A DNA stretch of 64,000 nucleotides, from positions 305,261-369,260 of the forward strand of contig JADLDI010000032.1 in the NCBI GenBank assembly GCA_020846745.1. The letters run 5' to 3'. A program made the translations under genes and the position numbers. Of the stretch, positions 1 through 8,693 are shown piece after piece (positions within the stretch are counted from its first letter, which is position 1; each line of letters starts with the position of its first letter). This stretch comes from Bryobacterales bacterium. GTDB lineage: Bacteria > Acidobacteriota > Terriglobia > Bryobacterales > Bryobacteraceae. Below the pieces are notes generated by a model. That model was not told the DNA's origin. It did not search any database and was given only the letters and a program-made list of their open reading frames with translations.

Positions 1-124
1 TAAAATCCTGTTGCCGGTCATGCCGAAATCCCCCATTCCCCTACAGAGATTGGGAGATTCCCGGTGCTACAATGAATCCAATTGTTTCCCCGCTTCATCG
101 ACCATGGGTGGGGCGAAATTTGTG

Positions 125-1075
125 ATGGCGTTGGCCGCTCCCAGACTATATCCGCACGGCGATACTTCTGTGCTCGCGCACATTGGTAATACCCCTTTGC
201 TCAAACTGTCGAAGCTCACGGCGGACCTTCCGGGTGTGAATATCTACGGCAAGGCCGAGTATCTCAATCCCGGCGGCTCCGTGAAGGACCGGCCGGCATT
301 AAACATGATCCTCGACGGGGAGCGGACCGGTAAGCTGAACCGCGAGCGAGTTCTGCTAGACGCCACCAGCGGCAACACGGGCATTGCTTATGCCATGATC
401 GGCGCCGCGAAGGGCTATCGGATTAAGCTGTGCCTGCCACTCAACGCTTCGCCGGAGCGCAAACGAATCCTCAGGGCTTATGGGGCTGAACTGGTTCTTA
501 CCGACCCGACCCAGGGCTCCGACGGCGCTATCCGTAAGTGCCACGAAATTTACGAGGCCGACCCAGACCGCTATTTCTACCCAGACCAGTACAGCAATCC
601 CTGTAACTGGAAAGCGCATTTCGAAACGACGGGACCCGAAATAATCGCGCAAACCAGCGGAGCTATCACTCATTTCATCGCCGGCATGGGTACCTCGGGT
701 ACCTTCATGGGAGTATCCCGCCGCCTGCACCGCGATGTGCCTGGTGCGAAGTGCTACTCCATGCAGCCTTCAACCGGCTTTCACGGATTGGAAGGGTTGA
801 AGCACATGCCGACGGCAATCGTACCGTCGATCTACGATCCGGAACTGGCCGATGGAAACATCTGGATCGACACGGAAGACGCCTATAAAATGGTTCGGCG
901 GTGCGCTCGTGAGGAAGGAATCCTGATTGGGATTTCCGCCGGAGCGAATATCGTAGCCGCTCGCAAGGTTGGCAAGCGATTGGTCGAACAGGGCGAGCAC
1001 GGTGTGATTGTGACTGTGCTTTGCGACGGCGCCGACAAATACCTCAGCGAAGAGTTTTGGAATGATCCGGATTGA
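125..1075 (+). CDS. cysM: Cysteine synthase, CysM/CysK family
   Basis: PLP-dependent beta-replacement enzyme of cysteine biosynthesis. The protein shows the family signature NPGGSVKDRPA, whose Lys forms the Schiff base, followed by the substrate loop TSGNTG and the phosphate-binding GMGTSGTFMG. The frame is open from position 11, but that extension is low-complexity; I chose ATG 125 (MALAAPRLYP...), which gives about 316 residues, normal for the family. It overlaps the next gene by 14 bases, and the next three genes encode a JAMM protease, a ubiquitin-like sulfur carrier and its activating enzyme. This context matches the mycobacterial CysM-Mec-CysO-MoeZ set, so the sulfur donor is probably a protein thiocarboxylate rather than free sulfide. 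The acceptor (O-phosphoserine or O-acetylserine) cannot be told by eye. Confidence 0.93.
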   Translation: MALAAPRLYPHGDTSVLAHIGNTPLLKLSKLTADLPGVNIYGKAEYLNPGGSVKDRPALNMILDGERTGKLNRERVLLDATSGNTGIAYAMIGAAKGYRIKLCLPLNASPERKRILRAYGAELVLTDPTQGSDGAIRKCHEIYEADPDRYFYPDQYSNPCNWKAHFETTGPEIIAQTSGAITHFIAGMGTSGTFMGVSRRLHRDVPGAKCYSMQPSTGFHGLEGLKHMPTAIVPSIYDPELADGNIWIDTEDAYKMVRRCAREEGILIGISAGANIVAARKVGKRLVEQGEHGVIVTVLCDGADKYLSEEFWNDPD

Positions 1076-1481
1076 ACCTGACGCCTGGACGGTGATGGTC
1101 GACCACGCACGTACGGCCTTCCCCAAGGAGTGTTGCGGGGTAATGCTTGGCAGTGAGGACGCTGACGGGACGCGCGCCGTCTCCGTGGCGATTCCGTGCC
1201 GGAACGCTTACGAAGGCGACCAGAAAGACCGCTTCCTCATTGACCCGAAAGATCAGTTGGGCGCGGACCGCAAAGCTCGTGAGATGGGTTTAACGGTTCT
1301 GGGCTTTTTCCACTCCCACCCCAACGAAGCGTCGTACTTCTCGGCTACCGATCTGAAGAATTCCTGGCCGTGGTATTCGAACGTCGTTCTCTCGATTCGA
1401 GACGGCAAGTTCAGTGAAGCCAAGAGCTTCATCGCAAACGACACGCAGACTGTGGCCGACCCTGAACCCCTTTCCTTTTGA
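1062..1481 (+). CDS. JAMM/MPN+ metalloprotease, Mec-like
   Basis: 139-residue M67-type zinc peptidase. The JAMM motif is clear: an early Glu (KECCGV, near residue 23) and the zinc ligands in FFHSHPNEASYFSATD, with HSHP, the Ser and the Asp in the expected spacing. In Mycobacterium the homologous Mec releases cysteine from the CysO-Cys adduct; in other systems such proteases trim extra residues from a sulfur-carrier C-terminus. Both roles are plausible because the downstream carrier ends in Gly-Gly-Arg. Its start lies inside the end of cysM (14-base overlap), so translation is probably coupled. Confidence 0.88.
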   Translation: MIRIEPDAWTVMVDHARTAFPKECCGVMLGSEDADGTRAVSVAIPCRNAYEGDQKDRFLIDPKDQLGADRKAREMGLTVLGFFHSHPNEASYFSATDLKNSWPWYSNVVLSIRDGKFSEAKSFIANDTQTVADPEPLSF

Positions 1482-1494
1482 GGCATTTATAACG

Positions 1495-1770
1495 ATGGCA
1501 AAAGTTTTGATCCCCACCCCTCTACGTCAGTATGTCGACAAAAAAGACAACGTCCAAATTGGCGGCGCTACCGTCGGCGAAGTCCTGACTTCATTAACGG
1601 CGCAGTTCCCGGACCTTCGCAGAAATCTTTATAACGACGAAGGAAAACTCCGCAGTTTCGTCAACATCTACCTGAATGACGAAGACATCCGCTACATGGG
1701 CAAGGACGCGACTGAGGTGAAAGACAACGACACTATCACGATCGTGCCCTCCATTGCGGGAGGGAGGTAG
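1495..1770 (+). CDS. cysO: Ubiquitin-like sulfur carrier (CysO/MoaD/ThiS family)
   Basis: 91-residue beta-grasp sulfur carrier. It ends ...ITIVPSIAGGR; the Gly-Gly is the family's thiocarboxylate-forming end, here followed by one extra Arg (codons GGA GGG AGG TAG). The frame is open upstream to 1414, but the MoaD-like sequence begins at ATG 1495 (MAKVLIPTPLRQYV). Length fits CysO (about 90 residues). It is expected to be adenylated and sulfurated by MoeZ, to pass sulfur to CysM, and to be processed by the JAMM protease encoded immediately upstream. The Arg would have to be removed before activation, or the protein would be inactive as translated. Confidence 0.9.
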   Translation: MAKVLIPTPLRQYVDKKDNVQIGGATVGEVLTSLTAQFPDLRRNLYNDEGKLRSFVNIYLNDEDIRYMGKDATEVKDNDTITIVPSIAGGR

Positions 1771-1775
1771 CCACC

Positions 1776-2951
1776 ATGTCCGCCGGGACCACGGCACCGC
1801 CCGTCACCCTGACCAACGAAGAAGTACTCCGTTATAGCCGCCACCTGATCATGCCCGAGGTCGGCATGGAAGGCCAAGTCAAGCTCAAAGCTGCGAAGAT
1901 TATCTGTATCGGCACGGGTGGCCTGGGCGCACCGCTGGCCATGTACCTGGCGGCCGCCGGCGTCGGCCGTATCGGCTTGGTGGACTTCGACACGGTCGAC
2001 GTCACGAACCTGCAACGCCAGATCATTCACGGCACGTCCGACATCGGCCGTAAGAAGCTCGATTCGGCAATCGATACGCTGAAAGAGATCAATCCGCACA
2101 TTCAGCTCGACCGGTTCGAAGTCGCCCTGAATAGCGAGAACGCCCTCGACATCCTCAAGGACTACGACATTATCATCGACGGCACGGACAACTTCCCAAC
2201 CCGGTACCTTGTAAACGATGCCTGCGTCCTGCTCGGCAAGGTGAATGTCTACGGATCAATTTTCCGGTTTGAAGGGCAAGCGACCGTCTTCGGTTACCCC
2301 GGTGGCCCCTGTTACCGCTGCCTGTACCCCGAACCGCCACCGCCGGGACTAGTTCCGTCCTGCGCCGAAGGCGGCGTGCTCGGCATTCTGCCCGGCATCA
2401 TCGGCGTGATCCAGGCAACTGAAGCTGTTAAGCTCATCATTGGAAAGGGCGAACCGCTGGTCGGTCGCCTGCTGCTCTACGATGCGCTCGGCATGAAGTT
2501 CCGTGAGCTAAAGCTGCGCCGAAACCCCGAGTGCCCCATGTGCGGCGACCATCGCACGATCCACAAGCTTATCGATTATCATCAGTTTTGCGGGATCCCC
2601 CAACAGGCTCCCGCTCCGGAGCCAGGTGTGTCTGAAACCGAAATCGAAGTAACTGCCCTCAAGACCAAGATCGATCGGGGCGATGAGTTCGTTCTGGTAG
2701 ACGTTCGTGAACCCCACGAATTTCAGATTGGGCGTATTCCCGGGTCGCGGCTCATACCGCTGGGTGAATTGCCCAAGAGAATGAACGAGTTGAACGTAGG
2801 CGACGAGATCGTGGTCCACTGTAAGAGCGGCATGCGCAGCGCCAAGGCGCAGACTCTACTACAACAGTCGGGGTTCAAGAATGTGAAGAATCTGAAGGGC
2901 GGCATCCTCGCCTGGAGCGACAAAGTCGACCCCTCCGTTCCTAAGTACTGA
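1776..2951 (+). CDS. moeZ: MoeB/ThiF-type adenylyltransferase with rhodanese domain
   Basis: 391-residue two-domain enzyme that activates a sulfur-carrier C-terminus. Residues about 20-260 form the E1-like domain: nucleotide-binding GTGGLGAPLAMYLAAAGVG, then VDFDTVDVTNLQRQ, and two zinc CxxC pairs, CYRC and CPMC. Residues about 285-390 are a rhodanese domain with active-site loop HCKSGMRS, the Cys carrying the persulfide. It starts 5 bases after cysO. Fusion of both activities matches MoeZ/MoeBR, which serves CysO as well as molybdopterin synthase in Mycobacterium; here it may also serve the molybdoenzyme encoded at 19-23 kb. Confidence 0.93.
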   Translation: MSAGTTAPPVTLTNEEVLRYSRHLIMPEVGMEGQVKLKAAKIICIGTGGLGAPLAMYLAAAGVGRIGLVDFDTVDVTNLQRQIIHGTSDIGRKKLDSAIDTLKEINPHIQLDRFEVALNSENALDILKDYDIIIDGTDNFPTRYLVNDACVLLGKVNVYGSIFRFEGQATVFGYPGGPCYRCLYPEPPPPGLVPSCAEGGVLGILPGIIGVIQATEAVKLIIGKGEPLVGRLLLYDALGMKFRELKLRRNPECPMCGDHRTIHKLIDYHQFCGIPQQAPAPEPGVSETEIEVTALKTKIDRGDEFVLVDVREPHEFQIGRIPGSRLIPLGELPKRMNELNVGDEIVVHCKSGMRSAKAQTLLQQSGFKNVKNLKGGILAWSDKVDPSVPKY

Positions 2952-2964
2952 TCACTTCTGCGAA

Positions 2965-3420
2965 TCAATCCGGGCGTCGCGACTTGTCCAACGTACTGCC
3001 GCGACGTCCGGCATCGTCATTCACCCCTGCCGTGCCCCCTTCGTCGGTCTGTGTTTCCCCTGTATCGGCCGCCCAATCGTCCGGCGGAACGTCTCCAATA
3101 CCCGTCAGTCCCAACGACGGTTCGGTTGCATCGTAAATCGTAAGGTCATCAATACCACCGGACCCACTTTGGATGGCTTCCTCCTCCAATACGGACGGTC
3201 CGGGTGACGGCCCGTCTGCCAGTGCGCCGGCATCGCCGGTCGGAAATCCGCTGTTCGCGGCTGGGATATTGGCTTTGTTTCCCGATCTGACACCTGAGCC
3301 GCCGCGGCTGACAGTCTCTGACGGATTGGCTTCCAGGTCCCCGGTGTCCGCGCGGTCGCCCCGTTTGACGCCCCCATCGTTCGGGCCGCAATACATCGAA
3401 TACGGTCGTTCGTCGTACAT
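2965..3420 (-). CDS. Hypothetical acidic, low-complexity protein
   Basis: I do not recognise this gene. The frame gives about 151 residues from ATG 3420 (MYDERPYSMYCGPNDGG) or 159 from a TTG at 3444. The composition is rich in Gly, Asp, Pro, Ser and Thr, with no signal peptide, membrane span or motif, so it is probably disordered. Codon third positions are GC-rich, as in the neighbours. It lies downstream of the ftsK terminator on the same strand and would need its own promoter; I see no convincing Shine-Dalgarno for either start. Two other frames are also open across parts of this stretch, so the call is uncertain. It fills most of the 572-base gap between moeZ and ftsK. Confidence 0.45.
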   Translation of the reverse strand: MYDERPYSMYCGPNDGGVKRGDRADTGDLEANPSETVSRGGSGVRSGNKANIPAANSGFPTGDAGALADGPSPGPSVLEEEAIQSGSGGIDDLTIYDATEPSLGLTGIGDVPPDDWAADTGETQTDEGGTAGVNDDAGRRGSTLDKSRRPD

Positions 3421-3472
3421 GCCCGGATCTAAAGCACGCTCCAAGCCAATCGGCTAACCCACTCAAAACAAA

Positions 3473-3506
3473 CGCGCCGGACAGGAAGCATAACCTGTCC
3501 GGCGCG
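3473..3506 (-). terminator. Rho-independent terminator of ftsK
   Basis: A 13-base-pair GC-rich stem (3473-3485 pairing with 3494-3506, core GCGCCGGACAGG) closes an 8-base loop. Read on the minus strand it lies 18 bases after the ftsK stop and is followed by TTTGTTTTGAG, a T-rich tail. Position, strand and tail all fit an intrinsic terminator of the uppP-ftsK unit. Confidence 0.88.
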
Positions 3507-3523
3507 CGAAGAATTTGCCTGAC

Positions 3524-5992
3524 CTAACGAACGGGCTCCTTGATATCGTCCAACCAGTCGGGCCGCTTCAGCACATCGCGTGGTCTGGGGCCGTCCGGTG
3601 GTCCGATGATTCCGTCGTATTGCATTTTGTCGAGAATCCGGGCCGCACGGCCATACCCGAGGCGGAGCCGCCGCTGTAATACAGACGTGGAGGCTTTGCC
3701 TACCTCGCAGATCACGCGCACGGCATCGTCATAGGCCGGATCGTTGAAATCGGCGAAATCGTCCTCTTCCCCTTCTTCCTTATCATCGGGCGGCGTGAGG
3801 AGATAGCTCTGGTCGTAGTCGGGCCGGGCCTGATCTTTCCAGAACTCGGTGACCTGCGAAATCTCCCCTTCGCTGACGTAAGCAGCATGCACGCGGACCA
3901 AACGGGCCGAACCCGGAGGTAGAAAGAGCATGTCACCCTTACCTAGCAGGTGTTCGGCGCCCATCACGTCGAGGATGGTCCGCGAGTCCACACGAGTGGC
4001 CACACGGAACGAGATGCGGGCCGGGAAATTGGCTTTGATCAGTCCGGTGATGACGTCGACCGAAGGCCGCTGTGTCGCGACCACCAGGTGCATACCGACC
4101 GCACGCGCCATTTGCGCCAAACGAGTAATGGATTCTTCTACATTCTGTCGCTCGATCATCATCAGGTCGGCCAACTCGTCAATCACGATCAGGATGTACG
4201 ACAGCGGCTGCAACTCGTCTTCCAGCGGAGCGCCATCGTCGAAGAGCGATCGCGGCGCTTGCGCCTTCTGTTTGACCTTTTTGTTGAACTGATCGATGTT
4301 GCGAACCCCAACAGAAGCGAGCAACTTGAGCCGGCGCTCCATCTCGAGCACCGCATTTCGAAGCGCGTTGGTCGCCTTCCGCGGATCAGTTACTACAGGT
4401 GTAAGAAGATGTGGGATGTCTTCGTACAGCCCCATTTCCACCCGCTTCGGGTCGATCAGGATCATACGGACGTCTTGTGGCGACGCTTTGTAGATCACCG
4501 ACATGATCAGCGAGTTGAGCATGACGCTCTTACCTGAGCCGGTCGATCCGGCGATTAGCAGGTGGGGCATCGCCTCCAGGGGGGCCACCTTGATCCGGCC
4601 GCTGATGTCCTTGCCGAGCGCGATGGTCAACTTCGAGGGCGAGTTGTTGAACTCGTCGGACTCGAGAATCTGGCGCAGGCCGATGACCTCGCGCCGGGAA
4701 TTCGGCACTTCGATACCGACGGTCGGCTTGCCGGGGATTCGCTCGATCAGGATCGACTCGGCTTGGAGCCCCAGGCACAAGTCCTCGGTGAGCGTCGTGA
4801 TGCGGCTGTACTTGATGCCGGCTTCGGGCTTGAACTCGAAGGTGGTTACGACAGGACCGGGGTTGATCTGGGTGACGTTTCCTAAGACGTTGAATTCCTG
4901 GAACTTTTCCTTAATCCGAACCGCCGTTTCCTTGAGTTCTTGCGCGTCGTAGGGACTCTTTGCTTCGGGTTCGTTCAGGAGAGTGGTGGAGGGGAGTTTG
5001 AAGGTGAGGGGGAGACGTCTAGGGGGAGGAGCCTCGAACTCCGAATGCAAAACGGTACGCACCGTTTCTGTTTCTTCCTCCCATGGAGGACGGCTGCTGA
5101 TGCTCGTCGGCTGAGGCGGCGTGTACTCTACGACCGGCGGATCCGGGTCCGCTTCCGGCTCAGGATCTGGCTCGACCAAGGCCGTTGGAGCCAGAGGCGC
5201 ATACTGGATTGAATGTGCACTCGGCGCCGGTACCGGAACGGGACCCGGCGGGACATCGTCAAGCGTGCGGATCGGGATCTCGTAACCGCCGCTTTCGGTA
5301 TAAACCTCCGAGCGACGCCGTGTCATCGGTGTTGGCTGGACGAAGTCCTCGGTTTCATCCTCCGGTTCCCCTTCGTCGGCCGGACGTCTGGATTTGCGGA
5401 ACGAACCCAGCCAGGAGAACCACCGCCGCTGGACCGGCTCAAACAACGCAAGCGGGTTCTGCATCCAATTGGGAAGATGATAGAGGGAGAAACTCGACAG
5501 CAGGTATAACGACAGAAGTAGAACCGTAGTCGTCAACAGGACCGAACCGGCCAGATTCAGCCGATACAATAGCAACTGCGCTAAGAGACCACCCACCAGC
5601 CCACCGGGAGCGATCGAATCCTCAAACAGCCGCCAGTCCGGACCGAGTCCAAACAAAGCGCTTACGCTCAGCCAAAAGATGATTACCCCGGCGACTTTAG
5701 CCCACTGCGCTTCCATCTCGTTCGACCGAATCCAGTTCCAGGCCAAGCCGAGCAGGAAAGCGGGAATCGCGAAGGCAGCCAAACCGAACGCCTGGAACGC
5801 AAAATCGGCAAAATGCGCTCCCATTGAACCGACCAGGTTGCGCGCCTGCACGTCGGCTGTGGCGGTATTCCATGACGGATCTTGAGGATAGTAGGAAATG
5901 AGCGCGAGCGTGGTGAAGATGGCTCCGAACAGCCACACGATCCCCACAGCTTCGTTGAGGCGCTTCAACGGGGTGGGACCTAGAATGTTCAT
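3524..5992 (-). CDS. ftsK: DNA translocase FtsK/SpoIIIE
   Basis: 822-residue septal DNA pump that segregates chromosome ends at division. Residues about 1-175 hold four or five hydrophobic membrane spans; about 200-320 is an acidic, Pro-rich linker; the motor follows, with Walker A GSTGSGKS near residue 480 and Walker B ILIVIDELADLMM near 610. The last 70 residues form the winged-helix gamma domain (DDAVRVICEVGKASTSVLQR) that reads polarity sequences. Full length for a short-linker FtsK. The start overlaps the uppP stop by 4 bases, and a strong terminator follows the stop. Confidence 0.96.
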   Translation of the reverse strand: MNILGPTPLKRLNEAVGIVWLFGAIFTTLALISYYPQDPSWNTATADVQARNLVGSMGAHFADFAFQAFGLAAFAIPAFLLGLAWNWIRSNEMEAQWAKVAGVIIFWLSVSALFGLGPDWRLFEDSIAPGGLVGGLLAQLLLYRLNLAGSVLLTTTVLLLSLYLLSSFSLYHLPNWMQNPLALFEPVQRRWFSWLGSFRKSRRPADEGEPEDETEDFVQPTPMTRRRSEVYTESGGYEIPIRTLDDVPPGPVPVPAPSAHSIQYAPLAPTALVEPDPEPEADPDPPVVEYTPPQPTSISSRPPWEEETETVRTVLHSEFEAPPPRRLPLTFKLPSTTLLNEPEAKSPYDAQELKETAVRIKEKFQEFNVLGNVTQINPGPVVTTFEFKPEAGIKYSRITTLTEDLCLGLQAESILIERIPGKPTVGIEVPNSRREVIGLRQILESDEFNNSPSKLTIALGKDISGRIKVAPLEAMPHLLIAGSTGSGKSVMLNSLIMSVIYKASPQDVRMILIDPKRVEMGLYEDIPHLLTPVVTDPRKATNALRNAVLEMERRLKLLASVGVRNIDQFNKKVKQKAQAPRSLFDDGAPLEDELQPLSYILIVIDELADLMMIERQNVEESITRLAQMARAVGMHLVVATQRPSVDVITGLIKANFPARISFRVATRVDSRTILDVMGAEHLLGKGDMLFLPPGSARLVRVHAAYVSEGEISQVTEFWKDQARPDYDQSYLLTPPDDKEEGEEDDFADFNDPAYDDAVRVICEVGKASTSVLQRRLRLGYGRAARILDKMQYDGIIGPPDGPRPRDVLKRPDWLDDIKEPVR

Positions 5993-6816
5993 TCCGTCGG
6001 GTAACGGAGAATAGCCAGAGCGAATATGATTATACCAAAGGCGATGCGATAATAGACGAACACTTTCAGGCTGGCAGTCCGTAAGTAGCGCATCAGAAAG
6101 GCGATAGCCGCCAGACCGCTGATCGCTGAAAGTGCAATTCCCAACACAAAGGGCATCAGCATGTCACTCGGAATGCCGCCCGCCTTCCGAAGGTCAAGGA
6201 ATGCCTTGGCGCCCGCAGCCAAAATGGCGGGCGTGGACAGGAGAAAGGAAAACCGCGCCGCCGCCGCGCGTTCCAGATTACAAGCCAAGCCCGTCGTAAT
6301 GGTGATGCCGGAGCGCGACGTGCCGGGAATAATGGCGAGGGCCTGTCCAAATCCGATGAAGATCGCATCGCGCAGACTGACGTTATCGATGCTCTTGTGC
6401 TGCTTCGACGTGTAGTCCGCAATGCCCATCAGAACTCCGACCACCACCAGCATGGTGGCAATGATGAAAGGCGACCGCAGCACCGTCTCCGCTTGATGCT
6501 TGAACATATATCCGAAGAACCCGATGGGCAGCGAGGCGATCGCCAGCCACCACAGCAGCATCCGGTTGCGTTTGAGTTCGGGATCGTGGCCGAAGTGGAA
6601 CCCAAACCCTTGCGCAATTACTTGCATCCAGTCTCTAAAGAAATAGACGATAACGGCGATTAAAGTACCGAGGTGTAGTGCGATGTCAAAAGCCAGTCCC
6701 TGATCCTTCCAACCCAAAAGCCACGGAGCTAGCGCGAGGTGGGCGGAACTGGAAATCGGCAAAAACTCCGTAAACCCTTGTATGACAGCAAGTACGATAA
6801 CCTGAAGCAAAGACAT
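5989..6816 (-). CDS. uppP: Undecaprenyl-diphosphatase UppP (BacA)
   Basis: 275-residue polytopic membrane enzyme that dephosphorylates undecaprenyl diphosphate, recycling the lipid carrier for peptidoglycan. Both family signatures are present: GFTEFLPISSSAHL near residue 15 and PGTSRSGITITTGL near residue 165. About eight hydrophobic segments are visible. It overlaps ftsK by 4 bases, so the two envelope/division genes probably share a transcript; its promoter would sit in the 71-base gap shared with the divergent pyruvate kinase gene. Confidence 0.95.
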   Translation of the reverse strand: MSLLQVIVLAVIQGFTEFLPISSSAHLALAPWLLGWKDQGLAFDIALHLGTLIAVIVYFFRDWMQVIAQGFGFHFGHDPELKRNRMLLWWLAIASLPIGFFGYMFKHQAETVLRSPFIIATMLVVVGVLMGIADYTSKQHKSIDNVSLRDAIFIGFGQALAIIPGTSRSGITITTGLACNLERAAAARFSFLLSTPAILAAGAKAFLDLRKAGGIPSDMLMPFVLGIALSAISGLAAIAFLMRYLRTASLKVFVYYRIAFGIIIFALAILRYPTE

Positions 6817-6887
6817 AAAGTAAGGATGAAATATAGTAGCAAGCCGGCTGGAGGGTTGTCGTCATCCTCTCGGGCGCAGAAGGACGT

Positions 6888-8300
6888 ATGCGGAACACGC
6901 GCATCGTAGCAACGCTCGGTCCAGCCACCGAAGACCGTGAAACGATCAGGCATCTGATCAAGGCTGGGGTAGATGTCTTCCGGGTAAACGCCTCGCACGG
7001 CACCGTCGATCAGCACACCCACCGGATTCGTATCGTTCGCGAAGTGGCGGGCGAGGAGAATGGCGAAGTGGGCATCCTCTTGGACTTGCAGGGTCCGAAG
7101 ATCCGTCTCGGCACCTTTGAAGGGGGCGGTTGCACGCTTGAGGCCGGGCAGACCTTCTCCATCACCACCGAGGAAATTGTAGGAAACTGCGACCACGCAT
7201 CCACGGGCTACGCCGACTTCGCCAAAGATGTGAAGTCCGGTGACCGCGTTCTACTGAACGACGGCGCGGTGGAGCTACGGGTGGAAAGGTCTGACGGTAC
7301 GTCTGCCTTTTGTAAAGTTATCCGTGGCGGCTACGTAGGCGATCGCAAGGGGATCAACCTGCCTGGGGTTGCGGTTAGCACGCCTGCGCTCACGAAGAAA
7401 GACAAGGCCGACCTGCGAACCACGCTCGCCGCCGGCATCGATATGGTGGCGCTTTCGTTTGTCCGCCGGCGGGACGATCTGCTGCGGCTCCGCCACTTTT
7501 TGGAAGAACTGGAATCGACGATTCCGATTATCGCCAAGATTGAGAAGCCGGAAGCATGGGACCGGCTGGACGAAATTCTCGAAGAAGCGGATGGGGTGAT
7601 GGTCGCACGCGGCGATCTCGGCGTTGAGATGGCGCTCGAAAAGGTTCCGTTTATTCAAAAGCGCATCATCGAGCGCGCCCGCGAACGGGGGCGATTCGTG
7701 ATTACGGCGACCCAGATGCTCGAATCGATGATCGAGAATGCCGTGCCGACTCGGGCGGAAGTGTCCGACGTTGCCAACGCTATTTACGACGGAACGGACG
7801 CCGTGATGCTGTCCGCTGAAACCTCGGTTGGCCAGTTTCCGGTAGAGGCGGTGGCGATGATGGCCCGCATCGCCGAAGAGGCGGAGGCCAGTTCGCGCTG
7901 GCACCGGAGCATCAATCTTTCACCCACCGGAAAGGTGAAGCACTCGGAAATCATCGCCGATGCCGCTTATCACGCGGCCCGAACGTTGGGCGCGCGGTGC
8001 ATCGTCGTGTTTACGAAGACGGGTACCAGCGCCCGGATGGTGGCCCGATACCGCCCGCCGGTGCCAATCATCGCGTTTACCGGGACCATAGCGGTTGCGC
8101 GCCGGCTCAAAGTGATTTACGGAACGCACGGCCTGGTGGCTCCCGACGCGACGAGCACCGACGAGATGCTCGCTCAAATGGACCGGTGCCTGCTCGAACT
8201 CGGTTGGGTACAGCCGGGAGACAGTGTCGTATTCGTAGCGGGACAACCGATCGGCATTCCCGGAACCACGAACATGATGCGCCTCCAGGTGATCAACTAA
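6888..8300 (+). CDS. pyk: Pyruvate kinase
   Basis: 470-residue glycolytic enzyme converting PEP and ADP to pyruvate and ATP. The N-terminus RNTRIVATLGPA, the active-site segment IAKIEKPEAWD with its catalytic Lys, the metal-binding ARGDLGVEM and the ATQMLESMIENAVPTRAE segment are all canonical, and the C-terminal regulatory domain is complete. The usual RxNFSHG near residue 35 reads VNASHG. Monocistronic: divergent from uppP upstream, and 171 bases from the HU-like gene downstream. Confidence 0.96.
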   Translation: MRNTRIVATLGPATEDRETIRHLIKAGVDVFRVNASHGTVDQHTHRIRIVREVAGEENGEVGILLDLQGPKIRLGTFEGGGCTLEAGQTFSITTEEIVGNCDHASTGYADFAKDVKSGDRVLLNDGAVELRVERSDGTSAFCKVIRGGYVGDRKGINLPGVAVSTPALTKKDKADLRTTLAAGIDMVALSFVRRRDDLLRLRHFLEELESTIPIIAKIEKPEAWDRLDEILEEADGVMVARGDLGVEMALEKVPFIQKRIIERARERGRFVITATQMLESMIENAVPTRAEVSDVANAIYDGTDAVMLSAETSVGQFPVEAVAMMARIAEEAEASSRWHRSINLSPTGKVKHSEIIADAAYHAARTLGARCIVVFTKTGTSARMVARYRPPVPIIAFTGTIAVARRLKVIYGTHGLVAPDATSTDEMLAQMDRCLLELGWVQPGDSVVFVAGQPIGIPGTTNMMRLQVIN

Positions 8301-8471
8301 GACGGCCGCACGGCGAAATCGGTCCACCGAAAAAAGTCATTCACACACAATTGAAAAAGCCGCGGAAAAATTTTTAGTCCATTTAGGTCAGTTGGTTACG
8401 GCGCATTCGCAGTCGGGAATATGTCTCCGCCGAGACGGGTTTGCCCGGCGTACGCTTTATTTTGTAGGCGT

Positions 8472-8690
8472 ATGCGGAAGTCTGACTTAGCTATTCGTCT
8501 TGCTCGCAACAGCCGGTTATCGCCCGCTCAGGCGGCCGACCAGCTCGATCGCGTAGTTCACGACATTCTCACCAATCTCAGGGAGGGGAAGGTGGCCTCT
8601 CTGCCGGGTCTGGGACGGTTTCTGCCAGATGAGAAGTCGGGACTCCAATTTGAAAAAGCGGTAAAGCCGGTGAAGGCAAAGCGGGGGTAA
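8472..8690 (+). CDS. Short HU/IHF-like DNA-binding protein
   Basis: 72-residue protein resembling the N-terminal half of HU/IHF: two helices (RKSDLAIRLARNSRLSPAQAADQLDRVV split across them) and the family turn GKVASLPGLGRF. It stops about 20 residues later in a Lys-rich tail, so most of the DNA-embracing beta-arm of true HU (about 90 residues) is missing. The frame is open upstream to 8421, but the HU similarity starts at ATG 8472. Only 3 bases separate it from the next gene, whose N-terminus carries the same module. It may dimerise with that module; a plain nucleoid role is the alternative. Confidence 0.75.
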   Translation: MRKSDLAIRLARNSRLSPAQAADQLDRVVHDILTNLREGKVASLPGLGRFLPDEKSGLQFEKAVKPVKAKRG

Positions 8691-8693
8691 GAC

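Noticed and set aside
3173..3457. Plus-strand 94-residue frame in the moeZ-ftsK gap
   Set aside because: No ribosome site or similarity; the minus-strand frame over the same bases has more gene-like codon use.
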